Assembly: GCA_024330925.1 (NCBI GenBank)
Contig: JANDJK010000012.1
Span: 1 to 45,130, forward strand
Source: Nitrospira sp.
GTDB lineage: Bacteria; Nitrospirota; Nitrospiria; Nitrospirales; Nitrospiraceae
Reading direction: 5' to 3'
DNA length: 45,130 nucleotides
The position numbers and the translations under genes were made by a program. Position 1 is the first letter of the stretch, and each line of letters starts with the position of its first letter. Shown here piece by piece: positions 25,989-33,856 of this stretch. The notes under the pieces were generated by a model, which saw nothing but the letters and a program-made list of their open reading frames with translations, ran no database searches and was not told the origin of the DNA.

Positions 25989-26999
25989 TCACTGAACGGC
26001 AGCTGTTGTGTGTTGGTCCGGGCAAGCTCCTCGCGTCATGTAAAGGAGGTAATTACCCATGCCATACTGAGGTTTAGTCTTTTCCAATGGATGGTGGTGA
26101 ACCATGACCATTTCATAGTCATCGACAGTGTTCACCGGAAAGCCATGGCTGTCGTGATAAATTTGATGAGGGAGAAACTCCCGGAGGGTTCCGTCTCGTT
26201 CAACATCGGGGACAGTTCGGAGTAAGGTCTGTTTTTTGGTTTTATTTTCCAGAGCGATCATGAGCAGTTCGTCATGACCGTGAGGATAGGCGTACTTCAC
26301 GCACCCGTCGATGCTGAACTTGAGAGGGGCGGTGTGAACTTGCACCCCCGGCTTGATTTCGATTCCTTCATCTGTTTGATCGGGCGGACGGTCACCAAAC
26401 TTCGTGAAGCATACGATGTTCACGCCGACCTGATAGATATCCAACTCCTGAATGGGCTGGCCTTTCGGTGCAAAATACATGGTAAAGGTAGCGACAACAT
26501 TTTTGGTTGGAGGAGCGCCGTGGTAAAAAGCAACGACGGTCATCAGTCGGTCGTCCTTGGCGAGTTTGACGCCGTAGCCGTCAGGGAAGTGAGTCTCGGC
26601 CATTTCCAGGCCGGCCCCTCCAAAGAAGAGCGGCTCGCCAGGACACGTCAAGCTTGGTTTGCTATTGTTGATCATTAAGATGTGGTGAAGGTAGTTCTTG
26701 GGGAGTGCTTTGCCATCCACCGTGGTCAAGGCTGATTTAAACCCGATCAAATACTTGTCCTCCGGCAATTGAAAGTGAAACCGCGGAATGGAGTCACCCA
26801 TGTCACCTTCATTGTGGCCGGTGGGAAGATCAAGAGGGCCGAAGGTCAGGGTCGCAGAGTTTTCGCCGTAAGTAATTCTTGAGGGGACTTGTTTCTTCAG
26901 GGTGGGAACGACATGGTGGTCGTGTTGGTGTATTCCATCCGCATAGGCGGAAGAACTCATCAAGAAGACCACTGGTAAAGTGATTAGGACTCTTCGCAT
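25989..26999 (-). CDS. Secreted His-rich protein, SURNod19/PHM-like
   Basis: Family not firmly recognised. The 336-residue product has a clear signal peptide (about 4-20, SSSAYADG) followed by a His-rich start (HQHDHH). Further conserved-looking His clusters are YLHHILM, FYHGAPP, YPHGHDELL, YHDSHGF and VHHHPLE. YLHH-I-L with a later H-x-H recalls copper sites of peptidylglycine monooxygenase-like and SURNod19-type folds, so a periplasmic copper-binding or copper-dependent role is a guess. Four to six Cys are spread through the mature protein (TCPGEP, NIVCFTK, GCVKYAYP, GACPDQ) and may form disulfides. ATG 26999 follows GGGAGG; the upstream in-frame GTG lies within that site. Confidence 0.6.
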   Translation of the reverse strand: MRRVLITLPVVFLMSSSAYADGIHQHDHHVVPTLKKQVPSRITYGENSATLTFGPLDLPTGHNEGDMGDSIPRFHFQLPEDKYLIGFKSALTTVDGKALPKNYLHHILMINNSKPSLTCPGEPLFFGGAGLEMAETHFPDGYGVKLAKDDRLMTVVAFYHGAPPTKNVVATFTMYFAPKGQPIQELDIYQVGVNIVCFTKFGDRPPDQTDEGIEIKPGVQVHTAPLKFSIDGCVKYAYPHGHDELLMIALENKTKKQTLLRTVPDVERDGTLREFLPHQIYHDSHGFPVNTVDDYEMVMVHHHPLEKTKPQYGMGNYLLYMTRGACPDQHTTAAVQ

Positions 27000-27055
27000 A
27001 TAACCTCCCACACAGACTTAAAGGATGACCGTGTTTTGAACCGGACTCCGTGGAA

Positions 27056-27070
27056 TGTTCGAGTGTTCGA
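27056..27070. repeat. Tandem heptamer upstream of the His-rich gene
   Basis: TGTTCGA occurs twice with an 8-base period (27056-27062 and 27064-27070), 57 bases upstream of the His-rich gene start. Two close direct copies in a promoter region suggest an operator, but the spacing (8) is short of a helical turn and no regulator can be named. Confidence 0.25.
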
Positions 27071-27111
27071 ATGGACAAAGTATATGGAAAAAGCCATGGT
27101 ATGCTCGCGGG

Positions 27112-28011
27112 TCATTGGAGGGGGCCCCGTGCAGAGCCTGGAGGCGTCACCCGTTTCCACTCGTACGTTCCCCCATGTTCCCGAGGAGGGATCCCCGTAT
27201 GTTTTCCGACACGGGTATACCACCAGATCCCTTTCGCCTCCATGCCATCTTCGGAGAGGAGAAGCTCAAATCCACCCTCGCGATCATTGCCCGGTTGATG
27301 CCAGGTCCCTTGCCACAGGCGATCGGCAAATTTCGTTGTGACGAAGCGCCCTCCGTGTTGGGTATAGGGGCCGTTTCCATTTTTATCCAGTGTGGCCCTG
27401 TACCGTTTATTGTCTTCAACCTCGAGAATCTCCCATTCGCCGCTTAGGTCCGGTATGGCTGAGGCTGAGGGATTGCTGATTAGGATCTGTTGGGCTGGTG
27501 CTGCAGGCGATGCTGCGACCGGATGGGTCATCTGGGCGGAACGGAACGACTCATGAAAGTTCAACAACACCCATTGTCCATTTCGCCGCTCTAGGACGCC
27601 AGTCTCTCGAAGAGGCAATACGGTTCTGGTTTGCTGCTCCCCTGTGCCCACGTACCGGATGTAGTCCAATTCCATGGAAAACCACGCAATATCTCCCTTA
27701 TTCCAAACATTAAGTTCACGGATCGGAATTTCCAATTTTTCGACGTTCCCGAATTCTTCCTGCATCTCCCGCTCAAATTCGGGCCATCCGACGTATTTTC
27801 GTCCTCCAACGGAATAACTGGTAATGTCGGCATCGTGTGCCATGAGGCGAGAAATGGTATCCAAATCCTTTTCGGCGTTGGCTTGCACCAATCGGCGGAT
27901 GACGGCTTCCGGATTGTCCGGCTCAGCCGCTCTTGCCACGATAGGCGATGCATCCGACGCAACGCTCAGTAGAGCGGATAGGCAGCACACCCAGAGATCA
28001 AAACGATGCAT
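27112..28011 (-). CDS. Exported SnoaL/NTF2-like protein with extra C-terminal domain
   Basis: A 299-residue exported protein: signal peptide (about 5-28, ending near VARAAEP), then a SnoaL/DUF4440-like domain (EAVIRRLVQANAEKDLDTIS, VGWPEFEREM, DIAWFSMELDYI, ETGVLERRNGQWVLLNFHES; about 30-150), then a linker and a second beta-rich domain (LSGEWEILEVEDNKRYRATL, FADRLWQGTWHQPGNDREGG, WWYTRVG) of unknown family. NTF2-like domains bind small ligands or act as enzymes; function is not deducible here. ATG 28011 has AGGGAG upstream. It lies upstream of the His-rich protein on the same strand with 112 bases between them, possibly a linked pair. Confidence 0.7.
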   Translation of the reverse strand: MHRFDLWVCCLSALLSVASDASPIVARAAEPDNPEAVIRRLVQANAEKDLDTISRLMAHDADITSYSVGGRKYVGWPEFEREMQEEFGNVEKLEIPIRELNVWNKGDIAWFSMELDYIRYVGTGEQQTRTVLPLRETGVLERRNGQWVLLNFHESFRSAQMTHPVAASPAAPAQQILISNPSASAIPDLSGEWEILEVEDNKRYRATLDKNGNGPYTQHGGRFVTTKFADRLWQGTWHQPGNDREGGFELLLSEDGMEAKGIWWYTRVGKHTGIPPREHGGTYEWKRVTPPGSARGPLQ

Positions 28012-28131
28012 AGCTAGCTCCCTGGAAAAGAACAAACAAATCTAAAGAATGAACTCGGAAGCTACACGGTTTCACGGCGACTTGTCAACCGTGGGGAGGA
28101 GGTTCTAGACTGGCGAGCATTTGGGAGCGTT

Positions 28132-28893
28132 CTACACGTGACCAACCACGACCACTGTGACATTGTCCAGACCGCCGCCATCGAGTGATGCGGCGATAAG
28201 GCTGTCGCAGATCGAAAAAGGGTCTCCCTGACTCTTTGAGCAGATCTCACGAATCCGATTGTCATCCAACATTTTGGTCAGGCCGTCGGAACAGAGCAAG
28301 AGGAGGTCATCTGGGTGCAGAGGATAAGACGAAATTGATGGGCGGATGGAGGAAGACACACCGAGGGCTTGGGTAAGGACATGGCGATCTGGATGGGTTC
28401 GTGCCATTTGGGGAGAAAGAATGCCCCGTTCCAGATATTTTTCGATCAGTGTATGATCGCGTGTCAGTGCGACCAGCTCACCAGCTCGAAAGAGGTATGC
28501 GCGGCTATCGCCAAGGTGCGCCACATAGGCGACAGGCGTTGGATGGGGAGGGATCAACAGTACCACGATGGTGGTCCCCATTCCCTTGAGGGAGGGCTCA
28601 TGATGCACCCGTTCTAGAATGGCTGTGTGAGCATGATGGAGCAAGTCGGACAAGAACGCCACGGGATCTTGAAGCGAGTCTTGCTGGAGACTTTCGACTG
28701 ATGCCTCAATCCTTGTTTTGATGGAGTCAATGGCCGTCTGAGCTGCAATATCGCCTCCGGTGTGTCCCCCCATGCCATCGGCGACGGCCCAGAGACCAAA
28801 GTGGTCCATCAATACATAGGCATCTTGGTTGCTGGAGCGAACCAAACCAATGTCGCTGCGGCCGACGCCGACCCATCTGTTCATGCTGCTCAT
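28132..28893 (-). CDS. PP2C-type Ser/Thr protein phosphatase
   Basis: A 253-residue metal-dependent phosphatase of the bacterial Stp/PphA group. Metal ligands are in place: NQDAYV, VADGMGGHTGGD, GDSRAYLFR, LLCSDGLTKML and GGLDNVTVVVV. There is no membrane segment or extra sensor domain. Such enzymes reverse Hanks-type kinase phosphorylation, but no Ser/Thr kinase gene is in the window. Its ATG overlaps the stop of the upstream nuclease gene as ATGA, so the two are translated as a unit. Confidence 0.94.
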   Translation of the reverse strand: MSSMNRWVGVGRSDIGLVRSSNQDAYVLMDHFGLWAVADGMGGHTGGDIAAQTAIDSIKTRIEASVESLQQDSLQDPVAFLSDLLHHAHTAILERVHHEPSLKGMGTTIVVLLIPPHPTPVAYVAHLGDSRAYLFRAGELVALTRDHTLIEKYLERGILSPQMARTHPDRHVLTQALGVSSSIRPSISSYPLHPDDLLLLCSDGLTKMLDDNRIREICSKSQGDPFSICDSLIAASLDGGGLDNVTVVVVGHV

Positions 28894-29714
28894 GGCGAGA
28901 AAGAGGAACGTGCCTTGTTAGGGACCGTGACCGTTGAGGAGACAGTCTCGACCGTTTCAGGCCCAAACCGTGATCGCATTTCCTTGTAGATCAGGTCCGC
29001 AAGGGGGACAAGATTTTCCGTATCGGCAGTATTGTAGGCGACAAGCGTATCAAGTGCGGTCTGATGGCCTTGGCGCCATTGCGACCATAAGCGGACCGCG
29101 TCTCGGCCATTAAGGCTGGCGAGGGCCGGTGCTCGCTCTATTCCCATCGCCCGCTCGAGTGGTTTCAGTCCTCCGTGCAGTCCTAGGCGGAGCGCGGCTA
29201 AGTAGAGATCAAAGTGTGGCATAGGAAAACGAAGGCAGGGAAACTTGGCTCGCAGATAGGGGACGTCGAAGCCGGTTCCAAAGAACGTCACGAGCAATGT
29301 GCATTGATTAAGCTCGGCTTGGAGCCGATCCACCCTTAAGGTTTCATCGTGAACAAGCGTGAGGGTTTGGCCGTTCCGGTGGAGGCCGATCACGGTTACA
29401 GTTCCTCTCGGATCGTGAAGGGAAAAGCCATTCGTTTCAATGTCAAGATAGAGAATGCCGGATCGGCAATGGTCGTAGAAACGCCAATGTTCAGACTGCC
29501 GGATTTGTGCTGCCAATGGTTGCAGATTGCCCTCGTCAAGGTTAGCCTGTGCCAGAGTGAGCGTTTGGGCAAAGAGGGCTTTCCGCTCCGGCGAGAGTCC
29601 CGGGACATGGGGATGGGCGATGAAGCTGCGCCAATGAAGCAGCCCCTCTTGCCACCAGCGTCGCTCGGTTGCCACGCCCACGCCCTGAAGCAAAATGAAC
29701 GTGGAGGTTAACAC
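28890..29714 (-). CDS. YprB-like RNase H-fold exonuclease
   Basis: A 274-residue protein beginning with a helix-hairpin-like text LTSTFILLQGVGVATERRWW and a helical domain (about 1-95), then a 3'-5' exonuclease-like RNase H fold: LYLDIETNGF (first acidic pair), TFFGTGFDVPYL, HFDLYLAALRLG and LVAYNTADTENLVPL (last Asp). This is the YprB / RNase_H_2 (PF13482) pattern of probable structured-DNA or RNA exonucleases. The GTG at 29714 is chosen because it gives the characteristic N-terminus; a TTG 12 codons upstream is also open. Coupled to the PP2C gene by ATGA overlap. Confidence 0.82.
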   Translation of the reverse strand: MLTSTFILLQGVGVATERRWWQEGLLHWRSFIAHPHVPGLSPERKALFAQTLTLAQANLDEGNLQPLAAQIRQSEHWRFYDHCRSGILYLDIETNGFSLHDPRGTVTVIGLHRNGQTLTLVHDETLRVDRLQAELNQCTLLVTFFGTGFDVPYLRAKFPCLRFPMPHFDLYLAALRLGLHGGLKPLERAMGIERAPALASLNGRDAVRLWSQWRQGHQTALDTLVAYNTADTENLVPLADLIYKEMRSRFGPETVETVSSTVTVPNKARSSFSP

Positions 29715-29818
29715 GCACGGATTGTAGCCTTGATTTCGGATAGAAGACAAGCTAGAGTTGCCAAAACCTTCCTGGTTGTCGATACGTTGATTCCATAGCC
29801 CACGACGTTCGTTGTTTC

Positions 29819-30244
29819 ATGGCGCGGTTGCCAAAACGTATCCGTATCGTGGTGGGGGGAGTGCAGCTCGACGCCGAACTCAAAGATACGAAAACCGCCG
29901 AGCAGCTCTACGCCATGCTCCCGTACTCAGCACCGGTTTATACCTGGGGCGAGGAATTCTATTGTCACTTGCCGGGCGTGATCGATTATCGGGAGACTGC
30001 TACGACGAAGGTACGAGTCGGCGACGTTGCCTATTGGGGCGTCGGCCATGTGTTGACAATCTTCTTTGGCCGGACGCCGATGAGTATTGGTGATGATCCC
30101 GTTCCTGCTGACAGGGTGAATGTGATTGGGCGGATCCTGGGAGACGCGACCGCATTGCGGCGTGCCCTGGGGGCTTCCACCATCAGTCTTGACCGGATAG
30201 AGGAACCAAAGGACGAACTGTGCGCCTCTCCAAAGAGCGTGTGA
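29819..30244 (+). CDS. Cyclophilin-like fold protein (PF04126 type)
   Basis: A 141-residue cytoplasmic protein with the pattern of the TM1367-like cyclophilin-fold family: IRIVVGGVQLDAELKDTKTA, LPYSAPVYTWGEEFYCHLPG, VGDVAYWGVGHVLTIFFGRTP and INVIGRI-like text (VNVIGRILGD). These proteins share the cyclophilin barrel but lack its catalytic Arg, so isomerase activity is not expected. Function unknown. Its last 25 bases overlap the next gene, implying coupled translation. Confidence 0.75.
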   Translation: MARLPKRIRIVVGGVQLDAELKDTKTAEQLYAMLPYSAPVYTWGEEFYCHLPGVIDYRETATTKVRVGDVAYWGVGHVLTIFFGRTPMSIGDDPVPADRVNVIGRILGDATALRRALGASTISLDRIEEPKDELCASPKSV

Positions 30245-30510
30245 AGTATATAGCCGAACAGGTGGTAAAGCACCTTCAAGAAGCGGGAGATATTACTCTT
30301 ACCGAGGGGGGGCGTTCTCTACATTCTCTCGTTGAGAGGTTGGAACAGGCTATCACTGAGGAACTGTTGGTAGAGGATCGCTTGAATGCTGAGGTCCGTC
30401 GGCTCCTTCAAAGCTATGAAAAGCAGATCGAGGAGGGGCAGGTTGATTATCAAAAGATGTTTCATCTCATCAAACAAAAGTTGATTCGTGAGCGGGGGCT
30501 TGTCCTGTAG
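30220..30510 (+). CDS. DUF507 family protein (first copy)
   Basis: A 96-residue, highly charged, all-helical protein with the DUF507 layout: LSKERVKYIAEQVVKHLQ at the N-terminus, LEQAITEELLVEDRLNAEVR in the middle and YQKMFHLIKQKLIRERGLVL at the end. It is cytoplasmic and of unknown function. It starts at a GTG inside the preceding gene (25-base overlap). A second DUF507 gene follows after 39 bases, as is common for this family. Confidence 0.85.
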   Translation: MRLSKERVKYIAEQVVKHLQEAGDITLTEGGRSLHSLVERLEQAITEELLVEDRLNAEVRRLLQSYEKQIEEGQVDYQKMFHLIKQKLIRERGLVL

Positions 30511-30549
30511 ACAAGTTGATGCACGAGACCTTGGAAAGAAGGTGGAGAG

Positions 30550-30822
30550 GTGTTAAGCAACGAGAAAATCGCCCACTTGTCTCACGTGATTGTGCAGGAG
30601 GTGATGCGTCATCCCGCGGTGATGGTGAGAAGTGACAGAGAGCGGATGTTGAAAACTATCAAGCGGGTGTTCGTTGCCGCATTGGCAGTAGAGGAAGAGA
30701 TTGATCGCACGGTACGGTCGAAGTTGGCGTCCTATTCGCGGAGGATTGTTGAAGGTAGCACGGAGTGGGAAATCCTCTATCGAAAAACTTTTGAAGAGGA
30801 AAGCCGGAAACGAAAGGTGTAA
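30550..30822 (+). CDS. DUF507 family protein (second copy)
   Basis: A 90-residue diverged paralogue of the upstream gene: LSNEKIAHLSHVIVQEVMRH, AALAVEEEIDRTVRSKLAS and EWEILYRKTFEEESRKRKV align in order with the first copy. The GTG at 30550 has AAGGTGG upstream. The tandem pair probably forms a hetero-oligomer; this is inference. No catalytic residues are apparent. Confidence 0.82.
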   Translation: MLSNEKIAHLSHVIVQEVMRHPAVMVRSDRERMLKTIKRVFVAALAVEEEIDRTVRSKLASYSRRIVEGSTEWEILYRKTFEEESRKRKV

Positions 30823-30881
30823 AAAAGAGGGCTCAGCGTTGCTCGAGAGAGAAGAGCGAGAACGGAAGGGAGGCAATCAAC

Positions 30882-31331
30882 TTGGACGGCGGTAGGAAGC
30901 GGTTCTTGCTTCTCAGCTTGGTCGTGTTGATAGCTGGCGCCGATGGCTGTGCGTCGAAACGAAAACCGCTTGTTCCCCTGGCTCTAACTGGGGTGACGGT
31001 TAGCCGCGACGCGATTGCGTGGACAGAGGAGGGGACCAAAGCGTATCACGCCAAACAGTTTGAGGAAGCGAAGCGATATTTTGCCCAAGCTATGGCGGCT
31101 GCACCTGAGTCAGGGCAGGCCCACTACAACTACGCGCTGGCCCTCAATGCTTTGGGAGAAAAAGCGGTTGCGCGGCACCATTTTCTGGAGGCGGCGAATC
31201 TTGCTCCTGGGGACAAGGTGATTTGGGATTCTCCGGCTTTAGCACCATATGGCGATCCTGAAAGTAGAAAACAAAGGGGAGAACGTCCGTACGGAACAGG
31301 GCGGTCCACGTTTGGGGGAATGTCTCGATGA
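30882..31331 (+). CDS. TPR-repeat probable lipoprotein
   Basis: A 149-residue exported protein: hydrophobic signal (about 8-20), a possible but weak lipobox (ADGC, Cys23), then two TPR-like units (EEGTKAYHAKQFEEAKRYFA and AHYNYALALNALGEKAVARH, about 48-115) and a Gly/Arg-rich tail. TPR proteins scaffold protein-protein contacts; the partner is unknown. It starts at TTG 30882, supported by AGGGAGG eight bases upstream. It lies between the DUF507 pair and bcp. Confidence 0.75.
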   Translation: MDGGRKRFLLLSLVVLIAGADGCASKRKPLVPLALTGVTVSRDAIAWTEEGTKAYHAKQFEEAKRYFAQAMAAAPESGQAHYNYALALNALGEKAVARHHFLEAANLAPGDKVIWDSPALAPYGDPESRKQRGERPYGTGRSTFGGMSR

Positions 31332-31366
31332 CGGCAATGTTATTTTTTTGATGGGGAAATTGTCTT

Positions 31367-31834
31367 ATGGGGAAAGCACTCGCAATCGGAGATGAGGCTC
31401 CGGAACTTGGGATTCCGGATCAGGACGGGAAGATTGTCACGCTTCAACAGTTTCGAGGCACGCAAGTGGTGCTGTATTTTTATCCAAAGGATGACACCCC
31501 TGGGTGCACGAAGGAGTCCTGCGATTTTCGCGATACGGAGGCCCAAATCATGCGGGCTGGTGGAACGATCGTCGGCGTCAGTTTGGATAGCCAAGAGTCG
31601 CACCAGAAGTTCATCAAGAAATTTGGCCTGCCCTTTCCCTTACTGAGCGATGAAGATGCACGGGTATCGAAAGCTTACGGAGTGTACAAGCAGAAAAACA
31701 TGTATGGGAAAAAGTATTGGGGCATCGAACGGAGCACGTTCATTATTGACCCTGGCGGACGGATCAAGGCCATTTTTCGCAAGGTGAAAGTGGATGGCCA
31801 TGCCGATCAGGTGTTGGCTGCCTTAAAGGCGTAG
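31367..31834 (+). CDS. bcp: Thioredoxin-dependent peroxiredoxin, Bcp/PrxQ type
   Basis: A 155-residue cytoplasmic peroxidase that reduces hydrogen peroxide and organic hydroperoxides using thioredoxin. It has DDTPGCTKESCDFRD with the peroxidatic Cys47 and the resolving Cys52 five residues on, the classic PrxQ spacing, plus the conserved RSTFIIDPGG. Length is normal and ATG 31367 has weak ribosome context. The trxA product at 19311 could be its reductant. Confidence 0.95.
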   Translation: MGKALAIGDEAPELGIPDQDGKIVTLQQFRGTQVVLYFYPKDDTPGCTKESCDFRDTEAQIMRAGGTIVGVSLDSQESHQKFIKKFGLPFPLLSDEDARVSKAYGVYKQKNMYGKKYWGIERSTFIIDPGGRIKAIFRKVKVDGHADQVLAALKA

Positions 31835-31864
31835 TGGGTGCTTCGGGTACATCATGGGTCTACC

Positions 31865-32764
31865 ATGGTGATACGGCTCAGCGGAAGGGGTTCTTGTACT
31901 GGTTGCCTCATAGGATTAGTCATTGTTCTGTTTGGTATTACGACCGTTGCCTTTGCTGCGGCCAAAATAGACGCAACGCTCCTTGCCAAAGACACACTAG
32001 CCATTCCTGGCCAAGTGGCCACCATTGAAGCTCGTCTTACTTCCAGCACCGCGATAGCGCTGGCAGGGTTGGGAGGGGAACCGATCGAACTGTTGGTCAA
32101 CAGCAACGTTGTTGCAACGGGGATGACCGGTGGTGATGGGAAGGTGTTTTTGCACTATCGCGTGCCCAAACAAGGGCAAAAACAGGGTGTCTTACGGGTT
32201 CGTGTTCGCCTTGGTAACAGCTCGCGGGTGTTACCGGTTGAGGGAGACGCTCATCTCGCCGTGTGGGAGCAGCGAGATCCTATTCTCGTGGTGGAGTTAG
32301 CTGCCTTGATGGAACAAGCGGGGGCTCGATTCCCCGTTCCTCTACCCCTTCCTCTGATTGGAGCGACCCTGGAGTGGGAATGGAAACCGATGCCTGATGC
32401 TGCTCAAGAGCTTACCAAATTAACCCAGTTTTATTATCGCGTCGTCTATGTTACCTGGTTGCCGTCTCCTGATGCGGACGGATTCCGTGTGGTGCATCAA
32501 ACTCGGATATGGCTGGCCCAGCATCAGTTTCCCCCTGGTTACGTGTTGGTGCTTCCCTCTGGTGGAATGTTGGGTCAGAAACTTGATGAACTACGAGAAG
32601 CGGGATGGAAGACGCTGAAAGTGGGGGTTGGCCGATCCAAGGAGTTTGTCGCAGCTTTTCTCGAGCGACGGTTGGAGGCCATTATGGTGCCTGAACCGTC
32701 GGGAGAGGCTCCTCCCAAAACCCGTGTAGCCAAGGATTGGAAAGAGGTAAGAAAAAAAATTTAA
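31865..32764 (+). CDS. Secreted protein: Ig-like plus LNS2/HAD-like domain
   Basis: A 299-residue exported protein. Signal peptide (hydrophobic about 12-31, VAFAAAKI), then an Ig-like beta domain (PGQVATIEARLTSS, EPIELLVNSNVVATGMTGGD, KVFLHYRVPKQ; about 40-115). The C-terminal part (about 165-290) reads YRVVYVTWLPSPDADGF, QTRIWLAQHQFPPGYVLVLP, KLDELREAGWKTLKVGVGRS and AAFLERRLEAIMV. The order xVYVTxxP ... TRxWL ... FPPGxVL ... GVG resembles the lipin LNS2/HAD fold, but the nucleophile motif DxDxT is missing, so catalysis is doubtful. An upstream in-frame GTG (31838) is possible; 31865 starts the signal peptide better. Domain naming is by eye. Confidence 0.55.
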   Translation: MVIRLSGRGSCTGCLIGLVIVLFGITTVAFAAAKIDATLLAKDTLAIPGQVATIEARLTSSTAIALAGLGGEPIELLVNSNVVATGMTGGDGKVFLHYRVPKQGQKQGVLRVRVRLGNSSRVLPVEGDAHLAVWEQRDPILVVELAALMEQAGARFPVPLPLPLIGATLEWEWKPMPDAAQELTKLTQFYYRVVYVTWLPSPDADGFRVVHQTRIWLAQHQFPPGYVLVLPSGGMLGQKLDELREAGWKTLKVGVGRSKEFVAAFLERRLEAIMVPEPSGEAPPKTRVAKDWKEVRKKI

Positions 32765-33422
32765 ATGATGATTCTGCTCTCCCGTCATCAGAGGAACAGC
32801 GAAACGATAAGTCTTCTGTACCTTCGCCGCGTCTCGCCGCTTATGTAGAACAGATCAGATCTGTCCAGCCTGAAGACGAGGACCATGCTGACAACAGGGT
32901 GAGTCGTTCGGGGTGATGGTCATGGCCCGAACGATGGTTTTGCTTGATAACGGACCGTGAAGAAGGTGGTTCTCTCTCTCAAGACTAAGGCTGGAGAGTA
33001 GGAGTCCTTCTTGAAATTCTTCGGTGCTGTCTGCTGTCTTGCGCAGCTTCTTTCCTGATTTGTGCCAGTGGGTAGGGATTGTCAGCCGGTCCAGAGAGGG
33101 AAGCTGGTATTCCTTGGAGCATGTCTTTGACCCCATGGAACACGAGGTTGAGTGAAATCATGATGTAAATGTGCAGAACATGGGGATGCGGGTCATCATC
33201 ACGGAATCATCGTCGGAAGAAAGGGTAAGGAATGGGCAAGACCTGTCGTGTTTTTGTCTGAACTCTGATAGCTGTCGGTTTGCGTATTCTAAAAAGATGG
33301 CTGAAATGGTCACGCGATATCATCAGGGGACATCGATTGTCTTGGCCACTTCATCTGTATGTGCCGGATCACATATCCGAGCATGCCGTTTGGGGAAAAG
33401 AGAGACTCATGAGGAACGACTC
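32765..33422. other. Gap with weak frames only
   Basis: No convincing gene. A minus-strand frame (32855-33136) and plus-strand frames exist but lack ribosome sites and protein-like text. A near-perfect palindrome, ACAGATC-A-GATCTGT, lies at 32850-32864 and might be an operator. The promoter of the downstream operon should be here or just after. Confidence 0.45.
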
Positions 33423-33788
33423 ATGGAGCAACAAGCTGTTTCTCATGGTAGCCATTCTCGGCGAAGTGACGAGACCGCAGCGTTCAAAGTGTCGGACGGG
33501 GGCTGTCTGTGGTCTTCCACCATCGTCGTCATCTATTACGCGTCCGCCTTCTCCTTTCTCGCACTGACAGTAAGCGCGATTCCTGTGAGGGGCCTCTGCC
33601 GTGAGGTCTGGGTCGGTATACTGTTTATTGTGTTGATCGAATGGGTGACTGTGAACGGCACGGGATGGCCTGCAAAAGTTGATCTGTTCTTGATCGTGGC
33701 GGGTGTTACCATTCTCAGTGGGTTCTCCAAAACCATCCTTCTCCGTCGTTTCTCTCGATCCTTTCTTTTGAGGGAGCCCTTACTTTAA
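33423..33788 (+). CDS. Small integral membrane protein of unknown function
   Basis: A 121-residue protein with a polar N-terminal tail (about 35 residues) and two to three hydrophobic segments: IVVIYYASAFSFLALTVSAI, VWVGILFIVLIEWVTVN and VDLFLIVAGVTILSGF. The frame is open a further 84 codons upstream, but that part looks non-coding, and ATG 33423 has GAGGA at 7 bases. It ends 68 bases before the preferred radA start. Function unknown. Confidence 0.5.
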   Translation: MEQQAVSHGSHSRRSDETAAFKVSDGGCLWSSTIVVIYYASAFSFLALTVSAIPVRGLCREVWVGILFIVLIEWVTVNGTGWPAKVDLFLIVAGVTILSGFSKTILLRRFSRSFLLREPLL

Positions 33789-33856
33789 GATTGTCTTATC
33801 CACGGTCCTCTTTCGGGGGACAGTTTTCGAAACGCAGTGCTTCGCGGGTCGGTCGT

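Noticed and set aside
32855-33136. A 93-residue minus-strand open frame
   Set aside because: No ribosome site, no recognisable family, and protein text of random appearance in a gap with frames on both strands.
33171-33422. Extending the small membrane protein 84 codons upstream
   Set aside because: The upstream part has no protein-like pattern, and ATG 33423 has a good ribosome site.
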